Shown piece after piece: positions 7,141 through 13,739 of a stretch of DNA of 14,682 bases (its first letter is position 1; each line of letters starts with the position of its first letter). The translations under genes and the position numbers were made by a program. The DNA lies in contig VGPE01000048.1 of the NCBI GenBank assembly GCA_016875645.1, forward strand, positions 1-14,682. The letters run 5' to 3'. The notes below the pieces were generated by a model that saw only the letters and a program-made list of their open reading frames with translations, had not been told where the DNA came from and did not search any database. This DNA is from Chloroflexota bacterium (GTDB lineage Bacteria > Chloroflexota > Limnocylindria > Limnocylindrales > CSP1-4).

Positions 7141-8084
7141 CAGCCCCCTCCGATCGTCAGCCAGCGTGCCGGATTCGTCACCGTGAGTGCGTGGATGGCC
7201 GCCTCGTCGACGCCCGCTGCCCGCAGTCGCGGCACGACCGTCGTCGCCAGGTAACCGAAGCCGCCGCCACCCCCGAACGTGAGGTGGCTCGTGCGGCAGA
7301 CGTCGAGCGAGAGCAGGATCCGGTGCACGAACCCGCGGTCGACGAGCTCCCGGACGAGCGAGATCGCCCGCTCCTCCTGCCGGCCGCGCATGTCCATGAA
7401 CGAATCGAACATCACCAGCGCGCCGCGGCCGAGGATCGCCAGCAGGTACCCCAGATCCAGCGTCGTGTCCGCGTGGCCGATGGCCACCCGGCCCGGATCG
7501 GCCCCCTCCAACTCGAACAGGGTCAACTGCTCCAGGCCGACGTCCCCGTAGACCGAGTGCGTCAAGAGCGGCAGCCCGGTCGCCGCGGCGGCCTGCCCGG
7601 CTGCGCGATGCGTGCGCTCCTCGATCGGCGAGACCCAGCCCTTCTCGGCGCCGATCTCGCCGATCAGGCCGGGTCGCAGTCGGAACCCTGACTCGGTCTC
7701 GCCCTCGCGGATCTCGTGGATGAGGCCCGCGGTAAGGTCGCGCACGGACCGTCGCTCGATCCGGTCCTCGGGCCGGTAGTAGGGCGCCCGATACCAGCCG
7801 CACGCCATGACGACCATGAGCCCCGTGCGCTCCGCGATCGCGCGCAGGCGGGCGGGCTGGCGTCCGGCGTCGGGCGTCGTGCACTCGACGATCGTCCGTC
7901 CGCCGGCGGCAGCGAACCGGCCGATCTCGTCGGCCAGGATGTCATCGTCGTCGGTCAGCAGTGGGTAGTCGAACCGCTCGGGGATGTGCCACTGGTTGAT
8001 GTAGAGGTGCTCGTGCGGCAGCGTGAACCCGAGTGACCCCGGATCGGCCGGACCCGCCACCGTCATCACGTGGCCCGTGCTCAC
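7140..8084 (-). CDS. Phosphotriesterase-family hydrolase, glutamate-bridged (PHP-like) type
   Basis: Second PTE-family barrel protein, 314 residues. The metal ligands are H24 and H26 (LPHEHLY), H176 (LLTHSVYG), H204 (AIGHADTT) and D261 (LSLDVCRTSHL). The bridging position, usually a carboxylated lysine, is E143 in GLIGEIGAEKG. The same Glu substitution is known from the E. coli phosphotriesterase homology protein (PHP), and the flanking residues (EIG...SPIEE, MGLEQL-like VGLEQLTL, RSHL-like TSHL) also resemble PHP. I chose the GTG at 8084: it overlaps the preceding gene's stop as GTGA and has GGAGG 7 bases upstream. An ATG at 8066 is less likely, and a longer frame to 8213 would overlap the upstream gene by 133 bases. 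The activity is unknown; lactonase or esterase activity is a guess from the family. Confidence 0.9.
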   Translation of the reverse strand: MSTGHVMTVAGPADPGSLGFTLPHEHLYINQWHIPERFDYPLLTDDDDILADEIGRFAAAGGRTIVECTTPDAGRQPARLRAIAERTGLMVVMACGWYRAPYYRPEDRIERRSVRDLTAGLIHEIREGETESGFRLRPGLIGEIGAEKGWVSPIEERTHRAAGQAAAATGLPLLTHSVYGDVGLEQLTLFELEGADPGRVAIGHADTTLDLGYLLAILGRGALVMFDSFMDMRGRQEERAISLVRELVDRGFVHRILLSLDVCRTSHLTFGGGGGFGYLATTVVPRLRAAGVDEAAIHALTVTNPARWLTIGGG

Positions 8085-9307
8085 GCTCCCACCTCCGCGA
8101 CCGTCTCGCGCAGCGCCGCAAGGAAGCCACGCGCCTGGGCTGGCGTTCGATACGGGCTGATGGAGAGCCGGACAATCGGGATGCCGTTGATCGGCCCATA
8201 GGAGGAGCCCCAACCGCGGCGCCGAAGGCCCTCGTGGATCGCCGCGACGTCCAGGTCATCTGCCGTGAAGCAGAGCACCGTGATGAATGGTGGCATCACC
8301 ACGCGCAGCCCGGGGATGGCGGCGATCCCGTCGGCCAGTGTTCCGACCGTGCGCATGGCCCGGCGGACGGTCTCGCGATAGCCGTCCCGGCCCTGGGCCT
8401 GGAGCACCGCCCACGCCGCGGCAGCCGTCCCGCCGGGCTTGGTGGACGTGATCGTGTGAAGCATCGTCTCGTCGCTGGGGATATGCGCCAGCAGGTCGCG
8501 GTCGCGGACCAGGAAGAAACCCGTCGTGAGCGGCATCAGGCCCAGCTTGTGGCCGTCGGTGCTGATCGTGGTGACGCCTGGCAGGGAGAAGTCGAAGGGC
8601 GGCACCGGCTCGCCGAGATCGCGCAGGAACGGCAGGATGAAGCCGCCGAAGGCCGCGTCGACGTGCAGCGGGAGCCCGCGGCGCTCGGCGAAGGCGGCGA
8701 ACTCCGCCACCGGGTCCAGCTGCCCGAACGCGCCCTCCGGCGCCGAGCAGGCGATCCCGACGGTGTTGCGGTTGACCAGGCGCGGTAGCTGCTCCGCGCG
8801 CGGCCGCATCGTCGCCTCGTCGATCGGCAGGTCGCGGATCCGCACGCCCAGCAGCTCGGCCGCCAACCGGAACGAGAAGTGGCCGGATGTCGGCAGGATG
8901 AATTCCGGGCGGCTCTTCGCCCCGATCTCGCGGGCCAGCCGCACGGCCGAGATGTTCGATTCGGTGCCGCCGGTGGTCAGGAAGCCGACGCCCTCGGGCG
9001 CCCCGAGCAGGGAGGCCATCATCGAGACGGCCTCCTTTTCGAGGCGGAATGCGGACGGGTACATGTCCTCCACCCACTCCACGAAGATGGAGCCACGGGC
9101 GAGGTTCGCCGCGCGAGCGGCGATGGGGTGCGGCGGACCGGCGTACGCGAGGGCGAAGTCACCTTCGACCGGCCACGGGTCCTCCGCGATCAGCGACCTG
9201 ATGTCTGCGAGGACGTCCGCTTCCGGCCGGCCCCGCTTCGGGAACGGCACGCTCGGCGGGAACGGGATCCGGCGGCGGGCCGCGAGCTTCCCGAATTCGG
9301 TCGCCAT
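8081..9307 (-). CDS. Group II PLP-dependent decarboxylase/lyase (MfnA / sphingosine-1-phosphate-lyase-like)
   Basis: Fold-type I PLP enzyme of 408 residues, about the size of archaeal MfnA (tyrosine/aspartate decarboxylase). Motifs in order: TTGGTESNISAVRLARE (PLP phosphate loop), GHFSF with H143 expected to stack on the PLP ring, CSAPEGAFGQLDP, HVDAAFGGF with D217 binding the pyridine nitrogen, and STDGHKLG with Schiff-base K254. After the lysine the sequence reads LMPLTTG, where S1P lyase and MfnA usually have a KG-containing loop, so the substrate may differ. No membrane segment is seen. The ATG at 9307 has AAGGAGG 4 bases upstream; an in-frame ATG at 9403 is less likely because it would add 32 non-conserved residues and no such site. 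First gene of the operon with the two PTE-family hydrolases. It probably decarboxylates an amino acid or cleaves a phosphorylated amino alcohol; the substrate is unresolved. Confidence 0.88.
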   Translation of the reverse strand: MATEFGKLAARRRIPFPPSVPFPKRGRPEADVLADIRSLIAEDPWPVEGDFALAYAGPPHPIAARAANLARGSIFVEWVEDMYPSAFRLEKEAVSMMASLLGAPEGVGFLTTGGTESNISAVRLAREIGAKSRPEFILPTSGHFSFRLAAELLGVRIRDLPIDEATMRPRAEQLPRLVNRNTVGIACSAPEGAFGQLDPVAEFAAFAERRGLPLHVDAAFGGFILPFLRDLGEPVPPFDFSLPGVTTISTDGHKLGLMPLTTGFFLVRDRDLLAHIPSDETMLHTITSTKPGGTAAAAWAVLQAQGRDGYRETVRRAMRTVGTLADGIAAIPGLRVVMPPFITVLCFTADDLDVAAIHEGLRRRGWGSSYGPINGIPIVRLSISPYRTPAQARGFLAALRETVAEVGA

Positions 9308-9336
9308 CCGCCCTCCTTGCAGTGGTGTCAGGGCCG

Positions 9337-9366
9337 ATTGTGCCGATCGGTGGCTCAGCCCGTCAC
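9337..9366 (-). promoter_or_regulatory. Candidate promoter for the decarboxylase-hydrolase operon
   Basis: Read on the minus strand, GTGACG (9366-9361) and CACAAT (9342-9337) are separated by 18 bases and each matches 4 of 6 positions of the -35 and -10 consensus. The predicted start near 9330 would give a leader of about 23 bases that contains the AAGGAGG site at 9318-9312. The spacing is sensible, but the matches are weak and the organism's consensus is unknown. Confidence 0.27.
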
Positions 9367-9497
9367 GCCCACGGCGCTTCGCTGCGGTGTTCGAACGGCG
9401 CATCGCCGACGAGGCCGGACGATGCCTCGGCCCTCAGCGCTCACGGCGTGATGCTGGCCCCGAACGGCATCTTCCTCTGTTCATGTCGGCGGCAACT
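9367..9497. other. Remainder of the tyrS-decarboxylase intergenic region
   Basis: The gap between the tyrS stop and the decarboxylase start spans 9308-9532 (225 bases). Apart from the candidate promoter and the hairpin listed separately, I see no conserved gene, RNA or repeat in this part. Its open frames are GC-driven and have no recognisable product. Confidence 0.5.
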
Positions 9498-9519
9498 GCC
9501 CGGGGCAAGCGCCCCGGGC
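9498..9519 (-). terminator. GC-rich hairpin after tyrS, probable terminator
   Basis: A perfect 9-bp inverted repeat (9498-9506 with 9511-9519, a run of G and C) with a 4-base loop begins 13 bases after the tyrS stop on the minus strand. It is very stable and well placed for a terminator. The bases that follow (AGTTGCCG on the minus strand) are not a true T-run, so efficiency is uncertain. Confidence 0.5.
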
Positions 9520-9532
9520 GTGACCGCGCGCC

Positions 9533-10798
9533 TCAGGCGTCCGCAATCCGGCCGATCAGCACCTTCTTCTTGCCGATCCGCACGTGGAACTGCCCACCGC
9601 GGTCGTCCGTCACGGCCGCCGCAGGATCCATCATCCGAACATCGTTGATGGTGAGCCCGCCCTGCGTGATCAGCCGACGCGCCTCCGACCGCGACGACGC
9701 GGCGCCGACGGCCGTCGCGAAATCCAGCGCCGAGGCGAGGGCCGCGCGCTCGATCGTGACGTCAGCCGTGACGCCGGCCAGGTCGGCGCCGCCGAAGCGA
9801 GCCCGGGACTCGCGGAGGGCCTCCTCGGCCGCCGCAGCGCCGTGCACCCGTGCCGTGATGTCACGGGCGAGTGCGGCCTGCGCCCGCCGCCGCTCCGGGG
9901 CCGTCGCGTGCGCTGCCTCCAGCCGCACGATCGAGGGCCGGTCGAACAGGGTGAAGCGCCGAAGGAGGACTCCGACCGCCTCATCAGCGGAGTCGAGCCA
10001 GTACTGGTAGAAGGCGTATGGCGTCGTCAGGGCCGGATCCAGCCAGACCCGGGTGTTGCCCGCGGTCTTGCCGAACTTCTCGCCGCCCGGGGCGGTCAGG
10101 AGCGGGAAGCTCAGGCCGTGGGCAGGGTCGCCGCCGTCCCCGGTTGCGCCCTCGACGCGCCGGATCAGCTCGAGGCCGGCGGTGATGTTGCCCCATTGGT
10201 CGACCCCACCGGTCTGCAGCTCGACACCGAACTCGCGGTACAGGTGCAGGAAATCGGCCGACTGGAGGAGCATGTAGCTGAACTCGGTGAAGCTCAGGCC
10301 GGAGTCCAGGCGCTTCTGGACGGAGTCCTTCGCCAGCATGTACGGGATCGTGAAGTGCTTGCCGACGTCGCGCAGGAAGTCGAGCAGCCCCAATCGGCCC
10401 AGCCAGTCGAAGTTGTCGATGAGCAGGGCGCCCGTGGGCCCCGGTGCAAAGTCCAGGAAGCGCTCCAGCTGGACGCGGATGGCCGCGGTATTGGAAACGA
10501 TCGTCTCGCGCGTCTGGAGAACGCGCTCGGCCGAGCGGCCTGACGGGTCGCCGATCATCCCGGTCCCGCCGCCGACGATCGCGATCGGACGGTGGCCATG
10601 GCGCTGGAGGTGGAGCATGCCGAAGACCGGCACGAGGTGCCCGACGTGCAGAGAGGGTCCGGTGGGATCGAAGCCGTTGTAGGCCGAGATCGGAGAGCCG
10701 CTCGCCAGCCGCTCGGCCAGGCCCGGGGTGACGTCGGCCAGCATGCCGCGCCAGCTCAGTTCCGCGAGCAGGCCGCCGGGCTCGAGATCGGTCGTCAT
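9533..10798 (-). CDS. tyrS: Tyrosyl-tRNA synthetase
   Basis: Class I aminoacyl-tRNA synthetase that activates tyrosine with ATP and loads it onto tRNA-Tyr. The 421 residues are the normal bacterial TyrS length. The HIGH-type signature is H51-VGH54 in YNGFDPTGPSLHVGHL, followed by GGGTGMIGDPSGRS. The tyrosine pocket region holds GGVDQWGNI (about 197-205), and the KMSKS-equivalent loop is KFGKTAGN at 241-248. A C-terminal S4 RNA-binding domain covers about 368-414 (SRSEARRLITQGGLTIND). I chose the ATG at 10798, which places the conserved LLAELSWRGMLADVTPGL helix at the expected distance from the N-terminus. An in-frame ATG at 10861 would add 21 poorly conserved residues. No T-box leader fits in the 93-base gap before the divergent gene. 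Confidence 0.97.
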   Translation of the reverse strand: MTTDLEPGGLLAELSWRGMLADVTPGLAERLASGSPISAYNGFDPTGPSLHVGHLVPVFGMLHLQRHGHRPIAIVGGGTGMIGDPSGRSAERVLQTRETIVSNTAAIRVQLERFLDFAPGPTGALLIDNFDWLGRLGLLDFLRDVGKHFTIPYMLAKDSVQKRLDSGLSFTEFSYMLLQSADFLHLYREFGVELQTGGVDQWGNITAGLELIRRVEGATGDGGDPAHGLSFPLLTAPGGEKFGKTAGNTRVWLDPALTTPYAFYQYWLDSADEAVGVLLRRFTLFDRPSIVRLEAAHATAPERRRAQAALARDITARVHGAAAAEEALRESRARFGGADLAGVTADVTIERAALASALDFATAVGAASSRSEARRLITQGGLTINDVRMMDPAAAVTDDRGGQFHVRIGKKKVLIGRIADA

Positions 10799-10871
10799 GG
10801 AAATCCCATCGTCCGCGGGCGGAGCAGAGACGGCGGTTCGATCGTCTGTTCGGGCGTCCATCGTTCCCAGC

Positions 10872-10881
10872 ATGCTATCGT
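10872..10881. promoter_or_regulatory. Candidate overlapping divergent -10 elements between tyrS and the penicillin-binding protein
   Basis: The whole divergent promoter space is 10799-10891. On the plus strand TGCTATCGT (10873-10881) resembles an extended -10 box; a start near 10888 would leave only a few bases before the ATG at 10892, giving a nearly leaderless mRNA, which fits the lack of a Shine-Dalgarno sequence there. On the minus strand TAGCAT (10877-10872) could serve tyrS. The two overlap. No good -35 boxes are seen, so this is tentative. Confidence 0.22.
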
Positions 10882-10891
10882 GCGGCCAAGA

Positions 10892-13693
10892 ATGGAAACC
10901 AGCCTCGCGCGGCGCCAGCGCCACCGCCGCAACGGTGGCAAGCGCCCCCGGGGAGGAAGCGCGGCCCGAACGGCCGCCGTGGCATTCCCCCTCTTCCTCT
11001 TCGGCACGTTCCTGCTCGTCGGCATGCTCGGCTTCGTCGGAGCCGTGGGTGCCTACGCGGTCTACGCGCAGGGCCTGCCCGACCCCCAGGAAACGCTCGA
11101 TAACATCGAGTTCGAGCAGCAGACCGTGGTCTTCGACTCCTCCGGCAAGGTGGAGCTCGCCCGCTTCGGGCAGCAGAAGCGCGCGCTCGTCGAGTACAAG
11201 GACCTGCCGCCGATCCTGATCGACGCCACGACCAGCATCGAGGACAAGACGTACTGGCAGAACGCGGGCTTCGACCCGCTGGCCATCCTTTCGGCCGCGT
11301 ACGACACGGTGCGCGGTCGCGCCCGCGGCGCCTCCACGATCACCCAGCAGCTGGTGCGCGCGCGCCTGCTGCCGCCCAGCGCATTCGAGGGCAGCACGTA
11401 CGAGCGCAAGATCAAGGAGATCATCCAATCGGTTCGGCTGACCCAGGCTTTCGGCGAAGGCGTGGAAGGCAAGCAGCAGATCCTCACCTACTACCTCAAC
11501 CAGAACTTCTACGGCAACCAGAGTTACGGTGTCGCGGCGGCTGCCAAGAGCTACTTCGGCGTCACCGATCTGCGCGAGCTCACGCTCGCCCAGGCGGCGA
11601 CCCTGGCCGCCATCCCCCAGTCGCCTACCGCCTTCGACCTGGTGAAGAACGCGGTCGTGGAGACCGACGCGAAGGGGGACGAGGTCCTGGTCGTGCCCGC
11701 CGACAGCGCGATCGTGCTCCGGCGCAACCTCGTGCTCGACGCCATGAAGGAGAACCGCGTCCTCACGGCACCCGGGCGCCGCAGCGCGATCACCGATGCC
11801 GAACTTGAGAGGGCCAAGAAGGAGAAGGTCGTCCTGGCCCGCCAGGCCACCGCCAACTGGCGCGCGCCGCACTTCGTCTGGCAGGTCCGCCGGGAACTGG
11901 GCGAGATCCTCTGCCCGCAGGAACCGGACAACTGCGAAAAGATCGACACGGGCGGCTACACGATCTACACCTCCCTTGACTGGAACATGCAGAAGACCGC
12001 CGAGAAGTGGGTCAAGGCGGCCGTCCTCGCGCCGAACCAGAAGTCCACGACCGCCTACCTCAAGGCCCTCAAGGTCCCCGACCTCGGCTGGATCCAGAAA
12101 CTGCGCGGCCAGAACATCCATAACGGGGCGTTGGTCGCGGTCGACTATCGGACCGGCAAGGTGCTCGCATATGTTGGCAGCGCGTCCTACTACGGAACCC
12201 GCAAGACCAAGCAGTTCCAGCCCCAGTTCGACGTTCTGGCCGACGGCTGGCGGCAACCGGGATCTGCGTTCAAGCCCATCAACTACATCACGGGCTTCGA
12301 AGATCGGACGATGACGGCGGCGACGATGCTGATGGACGTCACGACCGATTTCGGGGGCGGCTACGTCCCCACCAACGCCGACAACCTCGAGCGCGGTCCG
12401 ATCCGGTTGCGCCAGGCCCTCCAGTTCTCGCTCAACATCCCGGCCGTGAAGGCGGCATTCATGAACGGCCCCGACCACGTCTTCGACGTGGCCAAGAAGT
12501 TCGGGATCGAGTTCCAGAACCGCGTGAACCAGGCCGGATCCTCCATTGCGCTGGGTACCCTCGAGGTCCACCCGGTCGACCTGACATCGGCGTACGGCGC
12601 AATCGCCAATGGCGGCGTCCTGATGCCACGCAGCACGATCACCCGGATCAACGACCGCGCCGGCTCCCAGGTCTGGCCACTCAGGGGCGCCAAGTCCGTG
12701 GGCACCCGCGTGGTCAGCGCCCAGTCCGCGTACCTGATGACGGACATCCTGCTCGGCAACACGGACCCCGACGTCAACCCCTATTGGGGCAAGTTCAGCG
12801 TCGAGGTCAAGGGCACGCGTGTGCCGGCCGCGCTCAAGACCGGCACCACCAACGACACCAAGGACCTCTCCGCGTACGGCTTCGTGGCCCCGTCCACCGA
12901 GAAGGACGGCCCGGCGATCGCCATCGGCGTCTGGATGGGGAACAGCGACAACTCCAAGACCAAGGGCGTGTTCTCGCTGGAGTCCACGGCACCGCTCTTC
13001 GAGGCGTTCCTCGAGGAGGCGCTGCGCAACGAGGAGATCGGCGGATTCGAGCAGCCGCCGGGCATCGTCGAGGCCGAGGTGGACGCGTTCACCGGGATGC
13101 GCCCCGGTCCCTTTTCGTCCAAGACCGTCGTCGAGAAGTTCATCGAGGGCACCGTGCCCAACAAGGTCGACGACAACAAGGTCGGCATCGAGATCGACGA
13201 GGCGACCGGCGATCTCTGGCAGGACGGCTGCGCGGGTCCCAAGGTGACCATCGGCGTCCTCGACCTCTCCGATGTGGAGGCCGGCTTCCCGCAGTGGCAG
13301 AAGTTCAACCAGGATTGGGTCAACCGCGCGAAACGGGGTGCCGGCGTTCGAGGCGGCCCGGCCAAGGGTGAGAAGAGCCGGACGTCCTATTTCTACGACT
13401 TCGGGTACGCGCCGTACGGCAAGACCTGGGGCGCGCCCTTCGCGCCGGGCGAGGTCTGCGAGCCGCCGCCGCCCTCACCGCCGCCCATCGATCCGAACAT
13501 CGGCATCCCCTGCGAGCCAGGTGGCGTGATCATCAACCCCGACGGCACGCTGGCGGTTGACGAGAACGGCAACCCAATCCCCTGTCCGGAAGAGCCGCCG
13601 GTCGATCAGCCGGCGCCGGATCCGAGCGCGGAGCCATCGCCACCACCCGAAGGGTCCCCGACCGCTGGGGGTGGCGGTCGGGGTCGCGGGTGA
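10892..13693 (+). CDS. Class A penicillin-binding protein (transglycosylase/transpeptidase)
   Basis: Bifunctional peptidoglycan synthase of 933 residues that polymerises lipid II and cross-links the stem peptides outside the membrane. A basic cytoplasmic tail (1-28) is followed by one membrane anchor (about 29-57). The GT51 domain (about 75-260) has catalytic E117 in SIEDKTYWQNAGFDP, GASTITQQLVR, RKIKEIIQSVRL and YYLNQNFYGNQSYGVAAAA. The transpeptidase domain (about 410-720) has S458-AFK461 (QPGSAFKP), S513-LN515 and K649-TGT. The C-terminus is a proline-rich, cysteine-containing tail (about 857-933), probably extracellular and in the wall. In GT motif I, Asn stands where His is usual (EDxxFxxHxG). 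The ATG at 10892 precedes the basic tail; an upstream extension of the frame lies in antisense tyrS. The family is certain; PBP1a-like is the likely subgroup. Confidence 0.95.
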   Translation: METSLARRQRHRRNGGKRPRGGSAARTAAVAFPLFLFGTFLLVGMLGFVGAVGAYAVYAQGLPDPQETLDNIEFEQQTVVFDSSGKVELARFGQQKRALVEYKDLPPILIDATTSIEDKTYWQNAGFDPLAILSAAYDTVRGRARGASTITQQLVRARLLPPSAFEGSTYERKIKEIIQSVRLTQAFGEGVEGKQQILTYYLNQNFYGNQSYGVAAAAKSYFGVTDLRELTLAQAATLAAIPQSPTAFDLVKNAVVETDAKGDEVLVVPADSAIVLRRNLVLDAMKENRVLTAPGRRSAITDAELERAKKEKVVLARQATANWRAPHFVWQVRRELGEILCPQEPDNCEKIDTGGYTIYTSLDWNMQKTAEKWVKAAVLAPNQKSTTAYLKALKVPDLGWIQKLRGQNIHNGALVAVDYRTGKVLAYVGSASYYGTRKTKQFQPQFDVLADGWRQPGSAFKPINYITGFEDRTMTAATMLMDVTTDFGGGYVPTNADNLERGPIRLRQALQFSLNIPAVKAAFMNGPDHVFDVAKKFGIEFQNRVNQAGSSIALGTLEVHPVDLTSAYGAIANGGVLMPRSTITRINDRAGSQVWPLRGAKSVGTRVVSAQSAYLMTDILLGNTDPDVNPYWGKFSVEVKGTRVPAALKTGTTNDTKDLSAYGFVAPSTEKDGPAIAIGVWMGNSDNSKTKGVFSLESTAPLFEAFLEEALRNEEIGGFEQPPGIVEAEVDAFTGMRPGPFSSKTVVEKFIEGTVPNKVDDNKVGIEIDEATGDLWQDGCAGPKVTIGVLDLSDVEAGFPQWQKFNQDWVNRAKRGAGVRGGPAKGEKSRTSYFYDFGYAPYGKTWGAPFAPGEVCEPPPPSPPPIDPNIGIPCEPGGVIINPDGTLAVDENGNPIPCPEEPPVDQPAPDPSAEPSPPPEGSPTAGGGGRGRG
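13656..13683. terminator. Strong hairpin overlapping the 3' end of the penicillin-binding-protein gene
   Basis: A perfect 10-bp inverted repeat (13656-13665 with 13674-13683) with an 8-base loop lies just inside the last codons of the penicillin-binding-protein gene, encoding part of its Gly/Arg tail. It is also 57-84 bases beyond the mutS2 stop on the opposite strand. It could end transcription of either convergent gene, most plausibly mutS2. There is no clear T-run on either side, so the role is inferred from position and stability. Confidence 0.4.
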
Positions 13694-13739
13694 GAGTGAA
13701 ACCGGCCGACTCCCCACACGCGGGCCCCGCCGACTGCAA

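Noticed and set aside
7141..7884. Possible fusion of the two hydrolase frames into one 560-residue protein
   Set aside because: The upstream part of that frame is out of frame with the first hydrolase and has no family motifs; a clean TGATG junction separates the two genes.
8085..8213. N-terminal extension of the glutamate-bridged hydrolase
   Set aside because: It would overlap the decarboxylase gene by 133 bases and has no conserved sequence; GTG 8084 has a good ribosome binding site and a 4-base overlap.
8526..10010. A 494-codon plus-strand frame across the decarboxylase and tyrS
   Set aside because: It is antisense to two well-supported genes, rich in Arg/Ser/Ala, with no recognisable domain.
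10799..10891. T-box leader upstream of tyrS
   Set aside because: The gap is too short and no specifier or antiterminator T-box motif is seen.
10799..12571. Long upstream extension of the tyrS frame antisense to the penicillin-binding protein
   Set aside because: Only the part from 10798 matches TyrS; the extension lacks similarity and overlaps a clear gene on the other strand.
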